DNA of 25,921 nucleotides from Chlamydiota bacterium (GCA_011065065.1 JAAKFL010000008.1:1-25921); one strand, 5' to 3'. Shown: positions 6,953 to 15,632, counted from the stretch's first letter. The notes: generated by a model not told the origin, from the letters alone. Program-made: numbers and translations.

Positions 6953-7935
6953 AAAACTGCTCGATACCGCACTTGATTCTTCCGAACACGATCCAAGGCT
7001 GTGTTCACATCTTCTAGTGGGAATTCTTCGATCTTTGCACGAACATTCTTTTCAGCCGCCACTTTTAACATTTCAACAATTGTATGGCGATCTCCGATCA
7101 AACTCCCAACAACAGATCGTTGTTTCGCGATAAGAATTTGTAAGCCAAAGTCAAGATTTCCCGGTGCCGCTCCGACAAAACAAAAGACTCCTTTAGGTTG
7201 AAGACAGTTCATCCATTGAACCCAATCAAGTTTTGCTGAGGAGGTAGAAATAATAAAATCGAGTGACTCTTGCGGGAATTTATCAATCTCCGTCACAAAC
7301 TCATCGGCTCCCAATCCCATCGCTTCACTTTCTTTTGACGGAGAAGACGAAAAAGCGGTCACATGAGCTCCCATGGCTTTTGCAAACTGAATCGCCATAT
7401 GCCCTAAACCACCAATTCCGATGACCCCCACACGACTTGATACATTCACACGATAACGGCGAAGCGGAGAATACACGGTCGCGCCTCCACAAAGAAGCGG
7501 AGCCGTTTGAGCACTCTCCAATTCCTCAGGAATGGGGAAAGCAAATCGTCCATCAACAACAATCGCCTGGGCAAAGCCTCCGTTTCGCCCCACGCATGTG
7601 GGCTGATAATGAAGGCAACAGTTTTCTTCTCCTTTCATACACCACTGACAATGGAAGCATGAGCCGCACTGCCAGCCGACTCCGACTCTCTGGCCTACGG
7701 ACAAATGATTGCAGTGCTTTCCAACCTCTTTAACATTTCCCACAATTTCATGACCTGGAATGAAAGGATAATTGCTAATCTTCCAATCATCATCAATCAG
7801 ATGAATGTCACTGTGGCAAATGCCACAATGTGTGATCTCAATCAAGACATCTTGATCTCCCAAAGCCGAAGAATCATATCCGTATGGATTGAGTTCTCCG
7901 CCCACTTTTTCAACAGCATAACCATTAATCTTCAT
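6943..7935 (-). CDS. Zinc-dependent alcohol dehydrogenase, cinnamyl/YahK-type
   Basis: NAD(P)-dependent medium-chain dehydrogenase that interconverts alcohols and aldehydes; cytosolic. Catalytic-zinc ligands appear in THCGICHSD and PGHE. The structural-zinc lobe has four cysteines in CGSCFHCQWCMKGEENC. The Rossmann dinucleotide loop is GIGGLGHMAIQFAK, followed by FSSSPSK, where Ser/Lys instead of an acidic residue favours NADP(H), as in the YahK/AdhC/cinnamyl-alcohol branch. The preferred ATG at 7935 has TAGGAG eight bases upstream and gives 330 residues; an in-frame ATG at 7953 would precede that ribosome site. It is transcribed away from the MFS transporter. The physiological substrate cannot be told from sequence; aldehyde detoxification is a reasonable guess. 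Confidence 0.92.
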   Translation of the reverse strand: MKINGYAVEKVGGELNPYGYDSSALGDQDVLIEITHCGICHSDIHLIDDDWKISNYPFIPGHEIVGNVKEVGKHCNHLSVGQRVGVGWQCGSCFHCQWCMKGEENCCLHYQPTCVGRNGGFAQAIVVDGRFAFPIPEELESAQTAPLLCGGATVYSPLRRYRVNVSSRVGVIGIGGLGHMAIQFAKAMGAHVTAFSSSPSKESEAMGLGADEFVTEIDKFPQESLDFIISTSSAKLDWVQWMNCLQPKGVFCFVGAAPGNLDFGLQILIAKQRSVVGSLIGDRHTIVEMLKVAAEKNVRAKIEEFPLEDVNTALDRVRKNQVRYRAVLKI

Positions 7936-8011
7936 AGGGCACACTCCTATCATTCTTATAGAGAGTGAAAAAATTATTTACACCCAATTTTAAACACCTC
8001 AAATATAGATC

Positions 8012-8040
8012 TTTACAGAATATCCCTAACCACATATAGT
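8012..8040 (+). promoter_or_regulatory. Promoter of the MFS gene, likely giving a leaderless mRNA
   Basis: TTTACA at 8012-8017 and TATAGT at 8035-8040 are 17 bases apart. Transcription would start about 7 bases later, around 8047, only about three bases before the ATG at 8050. No Shine-Dalgarno is present there. Confidence 0.5.
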
Positions 8041-8049
8041 TTTTTGCAG

Positions 8050-9294
8050 ATGAAAGATAAACTTTGGAAAACAATATCAGTCGGCATCATTGGGAATATC
8101 CTTGAGTGGTATGACTTCATCATTTACGGCTATTTATCAGCTGTCATAGCCCCCCTCTTTTTTCCTCATTCTGACCCAACGATTTCGCTGATTTCAACCT
8201 ACTGTGTCTTTGCGGTCGGATTTATCATGCGGCCTCTAGGAGCCATACTATTTGGACATTTCGGAGATCGTTTTGGAAGAAAACCTGCTCTCATGATCTC
8301 GCTATTGATGATGGCAATCCCGACACTAGCCATGGGATGCCTACCAACTTACAGCCAAATTGGAATCTTGGCTCCTCTCCTTTTGATGATCTGTCGCCTG
8401 GTGCAGGGATTGTCGGTGGGCGGAGAATACACCTCATCGATTGTTTACCTGGTCGAACACTCACCTCCCAACCGCAAAGGCTTCGCAGGAAGTTTTGTTC
8501 TCGTCGGAGCTGGTCTCGGATGGCTTTTAGGTTCATTTGTGGCATCACAAACACTTTGGGGATGGAGAATTCCTTTTCTTCTCGGCGGCCTAACAGGGCT
8601 CTTCGGATTGTTGCTACGGCAATTTGCAACAGAGACCTCTCCCTTCACAGCATTAAAACAATCTCAAAAAGTTCTGCAAAATCCCATTCGAGAAGTGCTC
8701 TTTAACCAAAAAGCCACCCTATGCTTGGTCATTGGATTGAACTTGCTTTCTACTGTAGCAGGCTACCTCATCTACGCCTATATGCCCACATATTTACATC
8801 GTGAAGCAGGGATTCCACTTTCCGATGCGCTGATGATCAACACCATCATGCTCCTCATTTTTGTCATTCTTGTTCCCTTGGTCGGCTGGCTCTCAGACAA
8901 AGTCGAACGGGTGAAGCTTTTATTTTTAGGAGCTGTTGGGTTTCTCTGTTTGTCGTATCCCCTATTTTTGATGCTACACCTCCAATCGGTACCGCTTATA
9001 GTCACATCACTTTTGATTATGACAGTATTAATTGCACTCTATCACGCACCGCTTCCAACGATTATGGCTGAGATCTTTCCAATTGAAACGCGGGCAAATT
9101 CGGTGGGCTTGTCCTATAATCTCGCAGCCAGTCTTTTTTCAGGAACATGTCCTTTGATGTGTACACTAATGATTCAGTTCACAGGATCGAATCTTTCGCC
9201 AGCGTATTATTTAATTCTGGTAAGTCTTATCAGTGGCGCGACAGCACTTGTCGCAACGATTAATATAGGGAAAGTGGCTTTACAAAAGAACTAA
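8050..9294 (+). CDS. MFS transporter, metabolite:H+ symporter (ProP-like) family
   Basis: A 414-residue inner-membrane carrier with about 12 predicted helices. The N-terminus has the metabolite:H+ symporter signature GNILEWYDFIIYGY, then RPLGAILFGHFGDRFGRK (motif A between helices 2 and 3) and RLVQGLSVGGEY in helix 4. A second motif-A-like loop, GWLSDKVERVK, marks the C-terminal half. Family members carry proline/betaine, 2-oxoglutarate, citrate or shikimate; the substrate is not readable here. For an intracellular bacterium, uptake of a host osmolyte or organic acid is plausible. I use the ATG at 8050; a TTG six bases earlier also fits but has no ribosome site either. The stop codon lies inside the following hairpin repeat. 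Confidence 0.93.
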   Translation: MKDKLWKTISVGIIGNILEWYDFIIYGYLSAVIAPLFFPHSDPTISLISTYCVFAVGFIMRPLGAILFGHFGDRFGRKPALMISLLMMAIPTLAMGCLPTYSQIGILAPLLLMICRLVQGLSVGGEYTSSIVYLVEHSPPNRKGFAGSFVLVGAGLGWLLGSFVASQTLWGWRIPFLLGGLTGLFGLLLRQFATETSPFTALKQSQKVLQNPIREVLFNQKATLCLVIGLNLLSTVAGYLIYAYMPTYLHREAGIPLSDALMINTIMLLIFVILVPLVGWLSDKVERVKLLFLGAVGFLCLSYPLFLMLHLQSVPLIVTSLLIMTVLIALYHAPLPTIMAEIFPIETRANSVGLSYNLAASLFSGTCPLMCTLMIQFTGSNLSPAYYLILVSLISGATALVATINIGKVALQKN

Positions 9295-9343
9295 CGCAGA
9301 GGCGCAAAGGCGCAGAGAATAGGAAAGTCTGCGCCTCTGCGTT
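9293..9343. repeat. CGCAGAGG/CGCAAAGG hairpin repeat, bidirectional terminator
   Basis: Arms 9293-9305 and 9331-9343 are exact 13-nt complements beginning AACGCAGAGGCGC. The left arm carries two further 8-nt units (9306-9318). An alternative inner pairing uses 9309-9316 with 9328-9335. A T-run follows the right arm, and on the minus strand the hairpin falls just after the stop of the hotdog gene. The left arm overlaps the TAA of the MFS gene. Confidence 0.85.
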
Positions 9344-9348
9344 TTTAA

Positions 9349-10152
9349 TTATTCGGTCACTGCAAATCCATTAAACTGCATATCAGAAGATTCTTTCTGC
9401 ATTATAGCAAAATTGAGTCTCTTGCTATTCTCCGAATCTCTCTTCAAGCTGATCTCAGATTCTGATCCCAAGGAAATCGGCCGTCTAAAATTGATATGAA
9501 TCGCATTCACCTTTTCAGAAATTGAATGAAAGACTGGAATAGACATCACACCACCATGAACACATTCTTTTGGTCCTTGACCATCATGCCAATTCACAAC
9601 ATGATCTGATAGTGAAACCATTGAATGATAATTTAAAACGATTGAATGGTCTAAAGGTTTAAGACGCTTGATTTCAAACCTTTCAGTCATATCTCCTCTC
9701 TTTATTACCGGAGAACTGTGAAGAGATTTCTTGTCTATAAATAGCGCTGTTGCGGATGCCTGAACTTTTTTTGATTCGGACATCATCGTTGCACTGCAGA
9801 AGGTTTTCATGGCGCCACTTCTGCTTTTTTCACGCTTTGTGATCACAACTTCTACAAAAGACCGACTACCAAGTGGGACTTTCGATTCATAACTTACTTC
9901 TAAAAAAGCCGTGACTCCAAACTGCTTGAGGATTTTATTTCCTTGTCCAATCGCATCATCAAGCCCAATAAAAATAACTTCCTTAGAAACTTGACCATCA
10001 ATTTTACATCCTGAGTTACTTGACCATTCAATAGAGCCATCGATAATCATAATATTCTCACTATTGTGAATGCTATCGAGCGCACTTTTTGTTGTGAAAA
10101 ATTGTGTTGTCGCCAAATCATATGAATAAGGGTGATTAAATTTTACTTCCAT
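9349..10152 (-). CDS. Double-hotdog-fold protein, putative acyl-CoA/acyl-ACP thioesterase
   Basis: 267 residues that look like two hotdog modules. The first (about 55-140) has an inner-helix segment GLDDAIGQGN, then FLEVSYESKVPLGS and ATALFID, the strand pattern of the 4HBT/PaaI group. The second (about 195-265) has VHGGVMSIPVFHSI followed by INFRRPISLGS and FNGFAV. HGG before the helix is common in PaaI-like thioesterases. The substrate is unknown. A dehydratase or non-enzymatic acyl-binding role is also possible, since several catalytic positions cannot be confirmed by eye. The ATG at 10152 has GGAG seven bases upstream; an earlier in-frame TTG at 10203 lacks one. On the minus strand a TATAAT at 10217-10212 may be its -10. 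It converges with the MFS gene onto a shared hairpin. Confidence 0.65.
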   Translation of the reverse strand: MEVKFNHPYSYDLATTQFFTTKSALDSIHNSENIMIIDGSIEWSSNSGCKIDGQVSKEVIFIGLDDAIGQGNKILKQFGVTAFLEVSYESKVPLGSRSFVEVVITKREKSRSGAMKTFCSATMMSESKKVQASATALFIDKKSLHSSPVIKRGDMTERFEIKRLKPLDHSIVLNYHSMVSLSDHVVNWHDGQGPKECVHGGVMSIPVFHSISEKVNAIHINFRRPISLGSESEISLKRDSENSKRLNFAIMQKESSDMQFNGFAVTE

Positions 10153-10330
10153 TAAAAAACTCCGTATAATTAGTTTGCTTATCAGGAGGAATCTGAATTC
10201 CAACCCAAATCATTATAAACGAAACTGGTTTTTTTTTACCCTCAAAAACAACCTGCACAAGTACCTATCTCAATAAATTCTTTAGAAAAATAGAAATTTA
10301 AAAATTTAATATAACAGCACATGAAACTAA

Positions 10331-10360
10331 TTGAATATTATAAGCAAAATACCCTATAAT
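10331..10360 (+). promoter_or_regulatory. Promoter of the F-box gene
   Basis: TTGAAT at 10331-10336 and TATAAT at 10355-10360 are separated by 18 bases in an AT-rich region. The predicted start is near 10367, giving a leader of about 25 nt containing AGGAG before the ATG at 10392. Confidence 0.6.
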
Positions 10361-10391
10361 GGTATTATTTAATAATTTTTAGGAGACAATC

Positions 10392-12851
10392 ATGGAAGGA
10401 TCCAGTCATATTCATTCAAGCAAAAGATCAGGCGGAGAGCTGTCTGAACCAGAAAAAAAGCGGCTTCGCTGTGACATTGAAGAGATTCGAGATGTCGCAC
10501 TCTCAGAGGCTGCAGAGACTAATGGTGATTCTCTTGAGTTCTCAGCTACACCCATGATTCCGATAGACTCTCTGCCTTCGGAAATTCTCCACCATATTTT
10601 TTCTTTTTTAGAGCCGAAGCACTTAGGACCCCTTGAACTAACTTGTAAATCTTTCAATCCAATTGCTAAAGAACAGTTTTTTAAAAACGCTTTAACTAGA
10701 CAACCCCAACTCTTAATCATGGGATATCTCAGCGGAAAGGTTAACCAGGATGCTATCCTCAAGTATTTATCTTTATTAAAAAGCGACGATGTCCCTAAAA
10801 ATAATAAAATATTACTAAAAAACACTGCCGAAAAGTTTCTTCCTGAACTTTTTCAAAAAGTCTCTGAAAAAAAGGACTGGAATCTCATCCCATACATGTA
10901 CTATTTTTTGGATTGTTCCGAACAATTCAGATATTCACAGCAAATGGCTAGTATTTTACTCGGTTACTTCTCCAGCGGAAAGTGTCGGCTTGAGTGGATT
11001 TTATGGGTTCTCTTTCATGAAATGTCAAATCATCGGTATTTCTTTATGGAAATGGTGGATATTGCTCTGTTATCAAGAAAAATAAACCTAAAAATCGCTT
11101 ATGAAAATGGGGAGCAAATCTCATTTTGGAAGTTCTGTCAAGATGTTGTTACCCAACGTTTATCCGTTGGTGAAGATATTCTAGATCAGAAGGCCAACAT
11201 GAATAAAATGCTTTTTACCCAATTAGCTGAAGATGAGAACAAAATTATAGCCCAAGAAAAAAATGATGGAACAGGCTCTATTTTTAAAAAGTTGTTGTAT
11301 TTACATAAGCAAGCTAAGACTTCAGAATCAATTTTAGATCCGAATAGAAGACTTTACAACCTGTATGCCTATTTTGGAACACATTTTCTTGCTGAGAAAC
11401 TCAAAAATTCCCATCCGTATGATATCCCATTCTTCCGAGAATTTATCCAAAGTATTTCCTCACTTAACTTCAAATTCCCCCTCAGTACTGCGCCGGCGAA
11501 TTTTTTTCGCAAAATAATAGATCCGAGCTTGCATCACGATGATTACTATTGGATTTCGCTTGAGTTCTATTTACAAATTAAAAAATCCATTTTGTATCTG
11601 ATAAAGGACAATTGTTCTCTTGAAGATTTTCACCTTATTTTAAATGATTTGTTTGATGATCCTAAAATGGCCGCGAAAGTTTCATATTACATGAATTACG
11701 GCAGCCAAATAAAAGAGGGGTGTCGTCTAGTCAGAGAAGAGTGGCAAGGTATCGATAAAAAAGCACAAAATAAAATCAAGAAAAAGCAGAAACACCAGAG
11801 AAAATTCTGGCTGGATAGTTCCTTATACTTGCCTCTCGAGAATAGATCTTATGACTCAGGTGGTAATTATTATATTGAAAGACGAAGAAAAAGAATTCTT
11901 AAATTGATGAATACCAATACAAAGTCGATCACAAACCTTGAATCAAGTGAATACAGAGATCATTTTGATCTATCACCCGAAACGGATTTTGAAACATACA
12001 TACAAAATTTTAAATCACAACTTATTCATGCAAAGGAATCGGGCGATGTGGATTCCTTTCAAAAATTACTCAATTCCGATGAATTAAATCCTGATTTGGC
12101 CTTACGAATTTCTTTTTATATGAACTTCGGCGAATCTCAAAACGATGGGATCTTTTTAATTAAACAGGGATTTAAAGAAGTTGGCAAAATAATTAAGGAC
12201 AAGAAAAATTTCTTTGTTGACCAGATGACTGAATCGTATTTTTGGAATGGTTATTCCGGTATGTTTTCTGTAGCCAATCTCGCTCCAAGCGATGCCATCA
12301 AAGTTGATTTATTATATAAACTGGCGGAATTTTTATTGAAGGATAATCCAACGCATTTACCCATGATCCTAAAAAAATGGGCAAAAAAGTTGCCAGTAGG
12401 CTCAGGGCAAAAATTTGGAAAAATTTTGTGTTTTCTCGACACAAATTCCGATGTTCCGAAAAATGAGATTCTCAATCTTGTAAAAATTTACCTAAAAAAA
12501 CTCAAACCATTAGACACATTCATTGCCCATCGAGACTTGGAGTGGCTGATGATTCTGGTTCACGAACTTATGACCAGAGCAGACTTTCCAAGACCGGAGG
12601 GGGTTAAGCTGGCCCTTTCACTCTTTCGCCATTATGCACCAAATAATCACAATATATCATATTTACTGTTTTTACCTAAATTCTTAGTTGATTATGAAAA
12701 AAATGAAACCCCTGGACAGAATGTACTCAAGAAAAAAATCCAAAAGACCTTTTTAAAATTTCTTACTAAGATACCCTTGGAAGACCGATTCCAATTGACG
12801 TTCAGGCTTTACGATGAAGGGCTCATTCAGGGAGTTGATATAGAGTTTTAA
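10392..12851 (+). CDS. Large F-box protein, candidate secreted host effector
   Basis: 819 residues. An F-box lies at about 57-101, beginning PIDSLPSEILHHIFSFL and containing the typical LxxTCKxF element. F-box domains recruit Skp1/cullin ubiquitin ligases in eukaryotes, so the protein probably acts in a host cell. Before it, basic clusters KR (11-12) and KKRLR (22-26) resemble a nuclear localisation signal. The remaining 700 residues are helical and Lys/Phe/Tyr-rich, with no repeat family I can name. There is an internal duplication: a block at about 411-455 (with SYYMNYG) recurs at about 554-598 (with SFYMNFG). No Sec signal is visible; type III secretion is assumed from the chlamydial context. 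AGGAG precedes the ATG by six bases. The gene is AT-richer than its neighbours, which suggests later acquisition. Confidence 0.85.
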   Translation: MEGSSHIHSSKRSGGELSEPEKKRLRCDIEEIRDVALSEAAETNGDSLEFSATPMIPIDSLPSEILHHIFSFLEPKHLGPLELTCKSFNPIAKEQFFKNALTRQPQLLIMGYLSGKVNQDAILKYLSLLKSDDVPKNNKILLKNTAEKFLPELFQKVSEKKDWNLIPYMYYFLDCSEQFRYSQQMASILLGYFSSGKCRLEWILWVLFHEMSNHRYFFMEMVDIALLSRKINLKIAYENGEQISFWKFCQDVVTQRLSVGEDILDQKANMNKMLFTQLAEDENKIIAQEKNDGTGSIFKKLLYLHKQAKTSESILDPNRRLYNLYAYFGTHFLAEKLKNSHPYDIPFFREFIQSISSLNFKFPLSTAPANFFRKIIDPSLHHDDYYWISLEFYLQIKKSILYLIKDNCSLEDFHLILNDLFDDPKMAAKVSYYMNYGSQIKEGCRLVREEWQGIDKKAQNKIKKKQKHQRKFWLDSSLYLPLENRSYDSGGNYYIERRRKRILKLMNTNTKSITNLESSEYRDHFDLSPETDFETYIQNFKSQLIHAKESGDVDSFQKLLNSDELNPDLALRISFYMNFGESQNDGIFLIKQGFKEVGKIIKDKKNFFVDQMTESYFWNGYSGMFSVANLAPSDAIKVDLLYKLAEFLLKDNPTHLPMILKKWAKKLPVGSGQKFGKILCFLDTNSDVPKNEILNLVKIYLKKLKPLDTFIAHRDLEWLMILVHELMTRADFPRPEGVKLALSLFRHYAPNNHNISYLLFLPKFLVDYEKNETPGQNVLKKKIQKTFLKFLTKIPLEDRFQLTFRLYDEGLIQGVDIEF

Positions 12852-12874
12852 ACCATATTTATTCTTTTTTTTTT

Positions 12875-12947
12875 ACCACAGAGACACAGAGAAGTGTGAA
12901 ACAAAAATATATGTTGACTCTTCTCTGTGCCTCTGTGTCTCTGTGGT
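12875..12947. repeat. ACCACAGAGACACAGAG hairpin repeat between convergent genes
   Basis: Arms 12875-12891 and 12931-12947 are exact 17-nt complements. The right arm has one extra 8-nt unit (GCACAGAG on the minus strand), so the element is built from tandem CACAGAGN units. It starts 23 bases after the F-box stop and ends 29 bases before the Nudix stop. A T-run precedes the left arm, which on the minus strand becomes the U-tract of a terminator. Confidence 0.9.
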
Positions 12948-12976
12948 GAAATAAAAATAAAGATACGTATCTAAAA

Positions 12977-13402
12977 CTACCTCGAACCCAAAGTCGCCAA
13001 AGCAGAAACCACCTTCTCACACAACGAACGACTGGTCTCATAAGTGACATGATCCACAGCCTCTTCCAACGGCACCCACTTGCCGTCATCCACTTCAGAA
13101 CGCTGCAATTGCACTTCCCCTTGCACGATAGCTAAATAATAATAGACTTGCTTGGAACGAGTATCCCCTTCGATTTCATAGCGGTAAGATTCCACGAGAG
13201 GCTCTTTATGGACCAAATACATTAATTCCAAACCCGTTTCCTCTTTAAGCTCCCTTTCCGCAGCTTGCAGCTGGGTCTCCCCTTCGTCAAGGTGCCCCTT
13301 TGGAAACTCCCAGAATCCCCCAGATTTTGTTCGATGTATGATAAATGTGTACCACTTGCCGTCTCTCAACTGCAACGGAATCACGCCGTATGCTAATTCC
13401 AT
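12977..13402 (-). CDS. Nudix hydrolase, Ap4A-type
   Basis: 141 residues with a complete Nudix box GX5EX7REUXEEXGU at 36-58 (GHLDEGE, then REL, then KEETGL), so it should hydrolyse a nucleoside diphosphate linked to another group with Mg2+. The small size, FWEFPKGH lead-in and Tyr-rich segment after the box (KQVYYYLA) resemble bis(5'-nucleosyl)-tetraphosphatases. The chlamydial homologue I recall in the same position beside fabF (CT771) is of this kind. The likely role is removal of Ap4A made by aminoacyl-tRNA synthetases. AGAGG precedes the ATG. It begins two bases after the fabF stop and is the last gene of the glnN-nadD-rsfS-fabF operon, facing the F-box gene across a hairpin repeat. Confidence 0.9.
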   Translation of the reverse strand: MELAYGVIPLQLRDGKWYTFIIHRTKSGGFWEFPKGHLDEGETQLQAAERELKEETGLELMYLVHKEPLVESYRYEIEGDTRSKQVYYYLAIVQGEVQLQRSEVDDGKWVPLEEAVDHVTYETSRSLCEKVVSALATLGSR

Positions 13403-13404
13403 GA

Positions 13405-14646
13405 CTAACCTCTATATGGAGCAAATAAAACGGACGCATTGTGACCTCCAAACCCAAACGAGTTCGATAAGCCATATTGAATGTCACAATCTGTCGCCTC
13501 AGTAGGAATGATAAAATCCAACCCTTCTTCAGGATCATCAAGATTGATCGTAGGATGAACCTTTTTCTGATTCATTTGCATAATCGTCGCCACCGCTTCA
13601 AGTCCACCGGCTGCTCCCAAAGCATGGCCAATCATCGACTTCGTGGCGTTCAAGATAATCTTCGATGTATCAGGAAAGACGGAACAATAAGCTGAGATCT
13701 CCGCCATATCCCCAGCCAGTGTGGATGTCGCATGAGCATTGATATAATCCACATCCTGGGCATCAACACCGGCATCTTTCAAAGCTTTTTCAATGCAAAG
13801 TACCACACCTTTTCCGTCTGTTCGAGGTTCTGTCATGTGGTATGCGTCGCATGACATGCCACCTCCCATATACTCGGCATAGATAGGAGCTCCCCGCGCC
13901 AAGGCATGCTCTAATGATTCTAAGACAAGTACTCCAGCCCCTTCTCCCATCACAAAACCATCGCGCCCTTTATCCCAAGGTCTTGAAGCCTGTTCAGGAG
14001 CATCATTTCGCTTCGATAACGCGCGACAAGCACAAAATCCGGAAACTCCAATCGCATTAATCGTCGCTTCAACTCCGCCACACACTATGAGATCCGCTTC
14101 ACCTTTACGGATATGTTGCGCAGCACTAATGAATGCATAATTCGCAGTCGCACAAGCGGTCGAAACCGAATAATTGGGACCCATAAACCCATAATCTATC
14201 GCCAAGAAGGCTCCGCCCATATTGGTAATGGTAAAAGGAATAAAAAATGGCGACATTTTCTTAGCGCCTTTGTCTTTCAATGTCTCGGCAGCTCTATAAA
14301 ACATATCCAAACCACCCATTCCTGAACCAATGAGCACTCCAGATCGAGAGGGATCCAAATTATGTTCTTTCTGTATACCAGAGGCCTCAAGAGCCTTGGC
14401 TCCGGCAACCAGAGTATAAGCGATAAATTTGTCGATGCGACGAGCTTGTTTTTTGTCGATATAATCTTCAGAATCAAAATTATCAATGTAAGCGGCAAAC
14501 TGCGTTGAAAAATCCTCACATGAGAAATGAGAGATTTTTTTCACACCACTTGTCCCGGAGTACAAGTTATCCATAAACGTGTCGACGTCGTTCCCAAAAC
14601 AGGAGACAACACCCATACCTGTGACGACAATTCTTTTTCTTGCCAT
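13405..14646 (-). CDS. fabF: 3-Oxoacyl-[acyl-carrier-protein] synthase II (FabF)
   Basis: Elongating condensing enzyme of type II fatty-acid synthesis, joining malonyl-ACP to acyl-ACP; cytosolic. The 413-residue length is standard. The Cys-His-His triad is visible: Cys165 in STACATAN, His305 in NAHATST and His341 in KSMIGHALGAAGG, with the C-terminal NSFGFGGHN loop. The C-x-H-x-H pattern identifies the FabB/FabF class rather than FabH. NAHATST in place of the commoner NAHGTST is a minor variant. AGGG about six bases before the ATG lies inside the end of rsfS; the gene starts two bases after the rsfS stop, so it belongs to the same transcript. Confidence 0.97.
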   Translation of the reverse strand: MARKRIVVTGMGVVSCFGNDVDTFMDNLYSGTSGVKKISHFSCEDFSTQFAAYIDNFDSEDYIDKKQARRIDKFIAYTLVAGAKALEASGIQKEHNLDPSRSGVLIGSGMGGLDMFYRAAETLKDKGAKKMSPFFIPFTITNMGGAFLAIDYGFMGPNYSVSTACATANYAFISAAQHIRKGEADLIVCGGVEATINAIGVSGFCACRALSKRNDAPEQASRPWDKGRDGFVMGEGAGVLVLESLEHALARGAPIYAEYMGGGMSCDAYHMTEPRTDGKGVVLCIEKALKDAGVDAQDVDYINAHATSTLAGDMAEISAYCSVFPDTSKIILNATKSMIGHALGAAGGLEAVATIMQMNQKKVHPTINLDDPEEGLDFIIPTEATDCDIQYGLSNSFGFGGHNASVLFAPYRG

Positions 14647-14648
14647 AG

Positions 14649-15014
14649 TTACCCTACGTTTTTTTTCGATATATCAATCGCAACATCCACAATTTTTCCC
14701 TCCTGCCAAAGTAACTCTAATCGATACTTCTCTCGGACTCCCGGAGTAAACAGATGAACAAAAACATCCCCAAAATCAATCACCATCCAATCAGCAAAAT
14801 CACGACCCTCAACTCGTAAAGCCTCGTGACCCACCTTCTCCATCTCCTCGATAATCTCCTCACCGATCGCCCTCACATGACGATCCACATTCCCTTCCGC
14901 TATAATGAAATAATCGGTAATCGTGGTCAGTTCACGAACATCGAGGACAAAGATATTAAAGCCTTTCTTATCAAATATTGCCTGTGCAATTAAGTCTAAA
15001 TCTTTTTTATTCAT
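14649..15014 (-). CDS. rsfS: Ribosomal silencing factor RsfS (Iojap/YbeB)
   Basis: Binds ribosomal protein L14 on the 50S subunit and blocks subunit joining when nutrients are short. The 121 residues show the family core: ITDYFIIAEG, HVRAIGEEI, GRDFADWMVIDFGDVFVHLF and KYRLELLW. Length is typical. It follows nadD by four bases; nadD-rsfS pairs are common in many bacterial phyla. In C. trachomatis I recall the homologue (CT769) directly after the coiled-coil gene, without nadD. No clear Shine-Dalgarno precedes the ATG, so translation may depend on coupling to nadD. Confidence 0.95.
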   Translation of the reverse strand: MNKKDLDLIAQAIFDKKGFNIFVLDVRELTTITDYFIIAEGNVDRHVRAIGEEIIEEMEKVGHEALRVEGRDFADWMVIDFGDVFVHLFTPGVREKYRLELLWQEGKIVDVAIDISKKNVG

Positions 15015-15018
15015 AAAA

Positions 15019-15618
15019 TTAACAGTATAATTGATTTATATATATATAGTCTATGATTTTTGAAGGGAGTAAATGAGAACAACTCAACCCCAAAGCCATC
15101 CGCCTTCTAATATCAGTACTAGAGATTTCTAAAACTTTTGTTTGAATAAGCCCCTGTTTCAACACCTCCAAAATCTCCGGATCACCCTCTAATCCCTCTA
15201 ATCGACTTTGACAACTTCGTCGACCCACATAAATCGAAACCATATCAAGTATTTTATTGACATCCTTCCATTGAAAAAAGCCAGAAGCCGCATCATCACC
15301 GATAATGATCGAGTACTCCCGATCTGCCGACTCCTGAAAAAATTCTTGAAGGGTGTCAATGGCATAGGTAATCCCCTCACGTTTAACCTCGATATCGAGA
15401 ACTTTGAGTTCAGCAAAATCCTCAACTGCCAAACGGGCCATCTCTAAACGGTGATGAGAGGGAGTCACAGTCTGATCCACCTTAAAAGGGTTAATTCCTG
15501 TCGGAATTAACCACATTTCATCAAACCCCACGATCTCCTTCATCTCAAGAACGAGATTGAGGTGACCAAAGTGAATAGGATCAAATGTGCCCCCGTAAAG
15601 TCCAATTTTTTGTGCCAT
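15019..15618 (-). CDS. nadD: Nicotinate-nucleotide adenylyltransferase (NadD)
   Basis: Transfers AMP from ATP to nicotinate mononucleotide, giving deamido-NAD. Both nucleotidyltransferase signatures are present: GGTFDPIHFGH near the N-terminus (T/HxGH type) and ISSTDIRRRM (ISSTxIR) near the C-terminus, with IIGDDAASGFFQWKD between. The 199-residue length fits. It starts 14 bases after the glnN stop and precedes rsfS by four bases. Its presence implies that this organism completes NAD from nicotinate or quinolinate; I recall that Chlamydiaceae lack this capacity, so it is a metabolic trait of the environmental lineage. No strong ribosome site is seen. Confidence 0.95.
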   Translation of the reverse strand: MAQKIGLYGGTFDPIHFGHLNLVLEMKEIVGFDEMWLIPTGINPFKVDQTVTPSHHRLEMARLAVEDFAELKVLDIEVKREGITYAIDTLQEFFQESADREYSIIIGDDAASGFFQWKDVNKILDMVSIYVGRRSCQSRLEGLEGDPEILEVLKQGLIQTKVLEISSTDIRRRMALGLSCSHLLPSKIIDYIYINQLYC

Positions 15619-15632
15619 AGTAATGTACTATA

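Noticed and set aside
8291..8705. Several long frames inside the MFS gene on both strands
   Set aside because: They are composition shadows of a membrane-protein gene. None has a recognisable domain or a ribosome site.
9349..10203. Longer start for the hotdog gene at a TTG (10203)
   Set aside because: There is no Shine-Dalgarno there, while GGAG sits at the right distance from the ATG at 10152.
13287..14757. Antisense and shifted frames across nudix, fabF and rsfS
   Set aside because: The real genes are unmistakable by motif and fit an operon with gaps of 2-4 bases, leaving no room for these frames.
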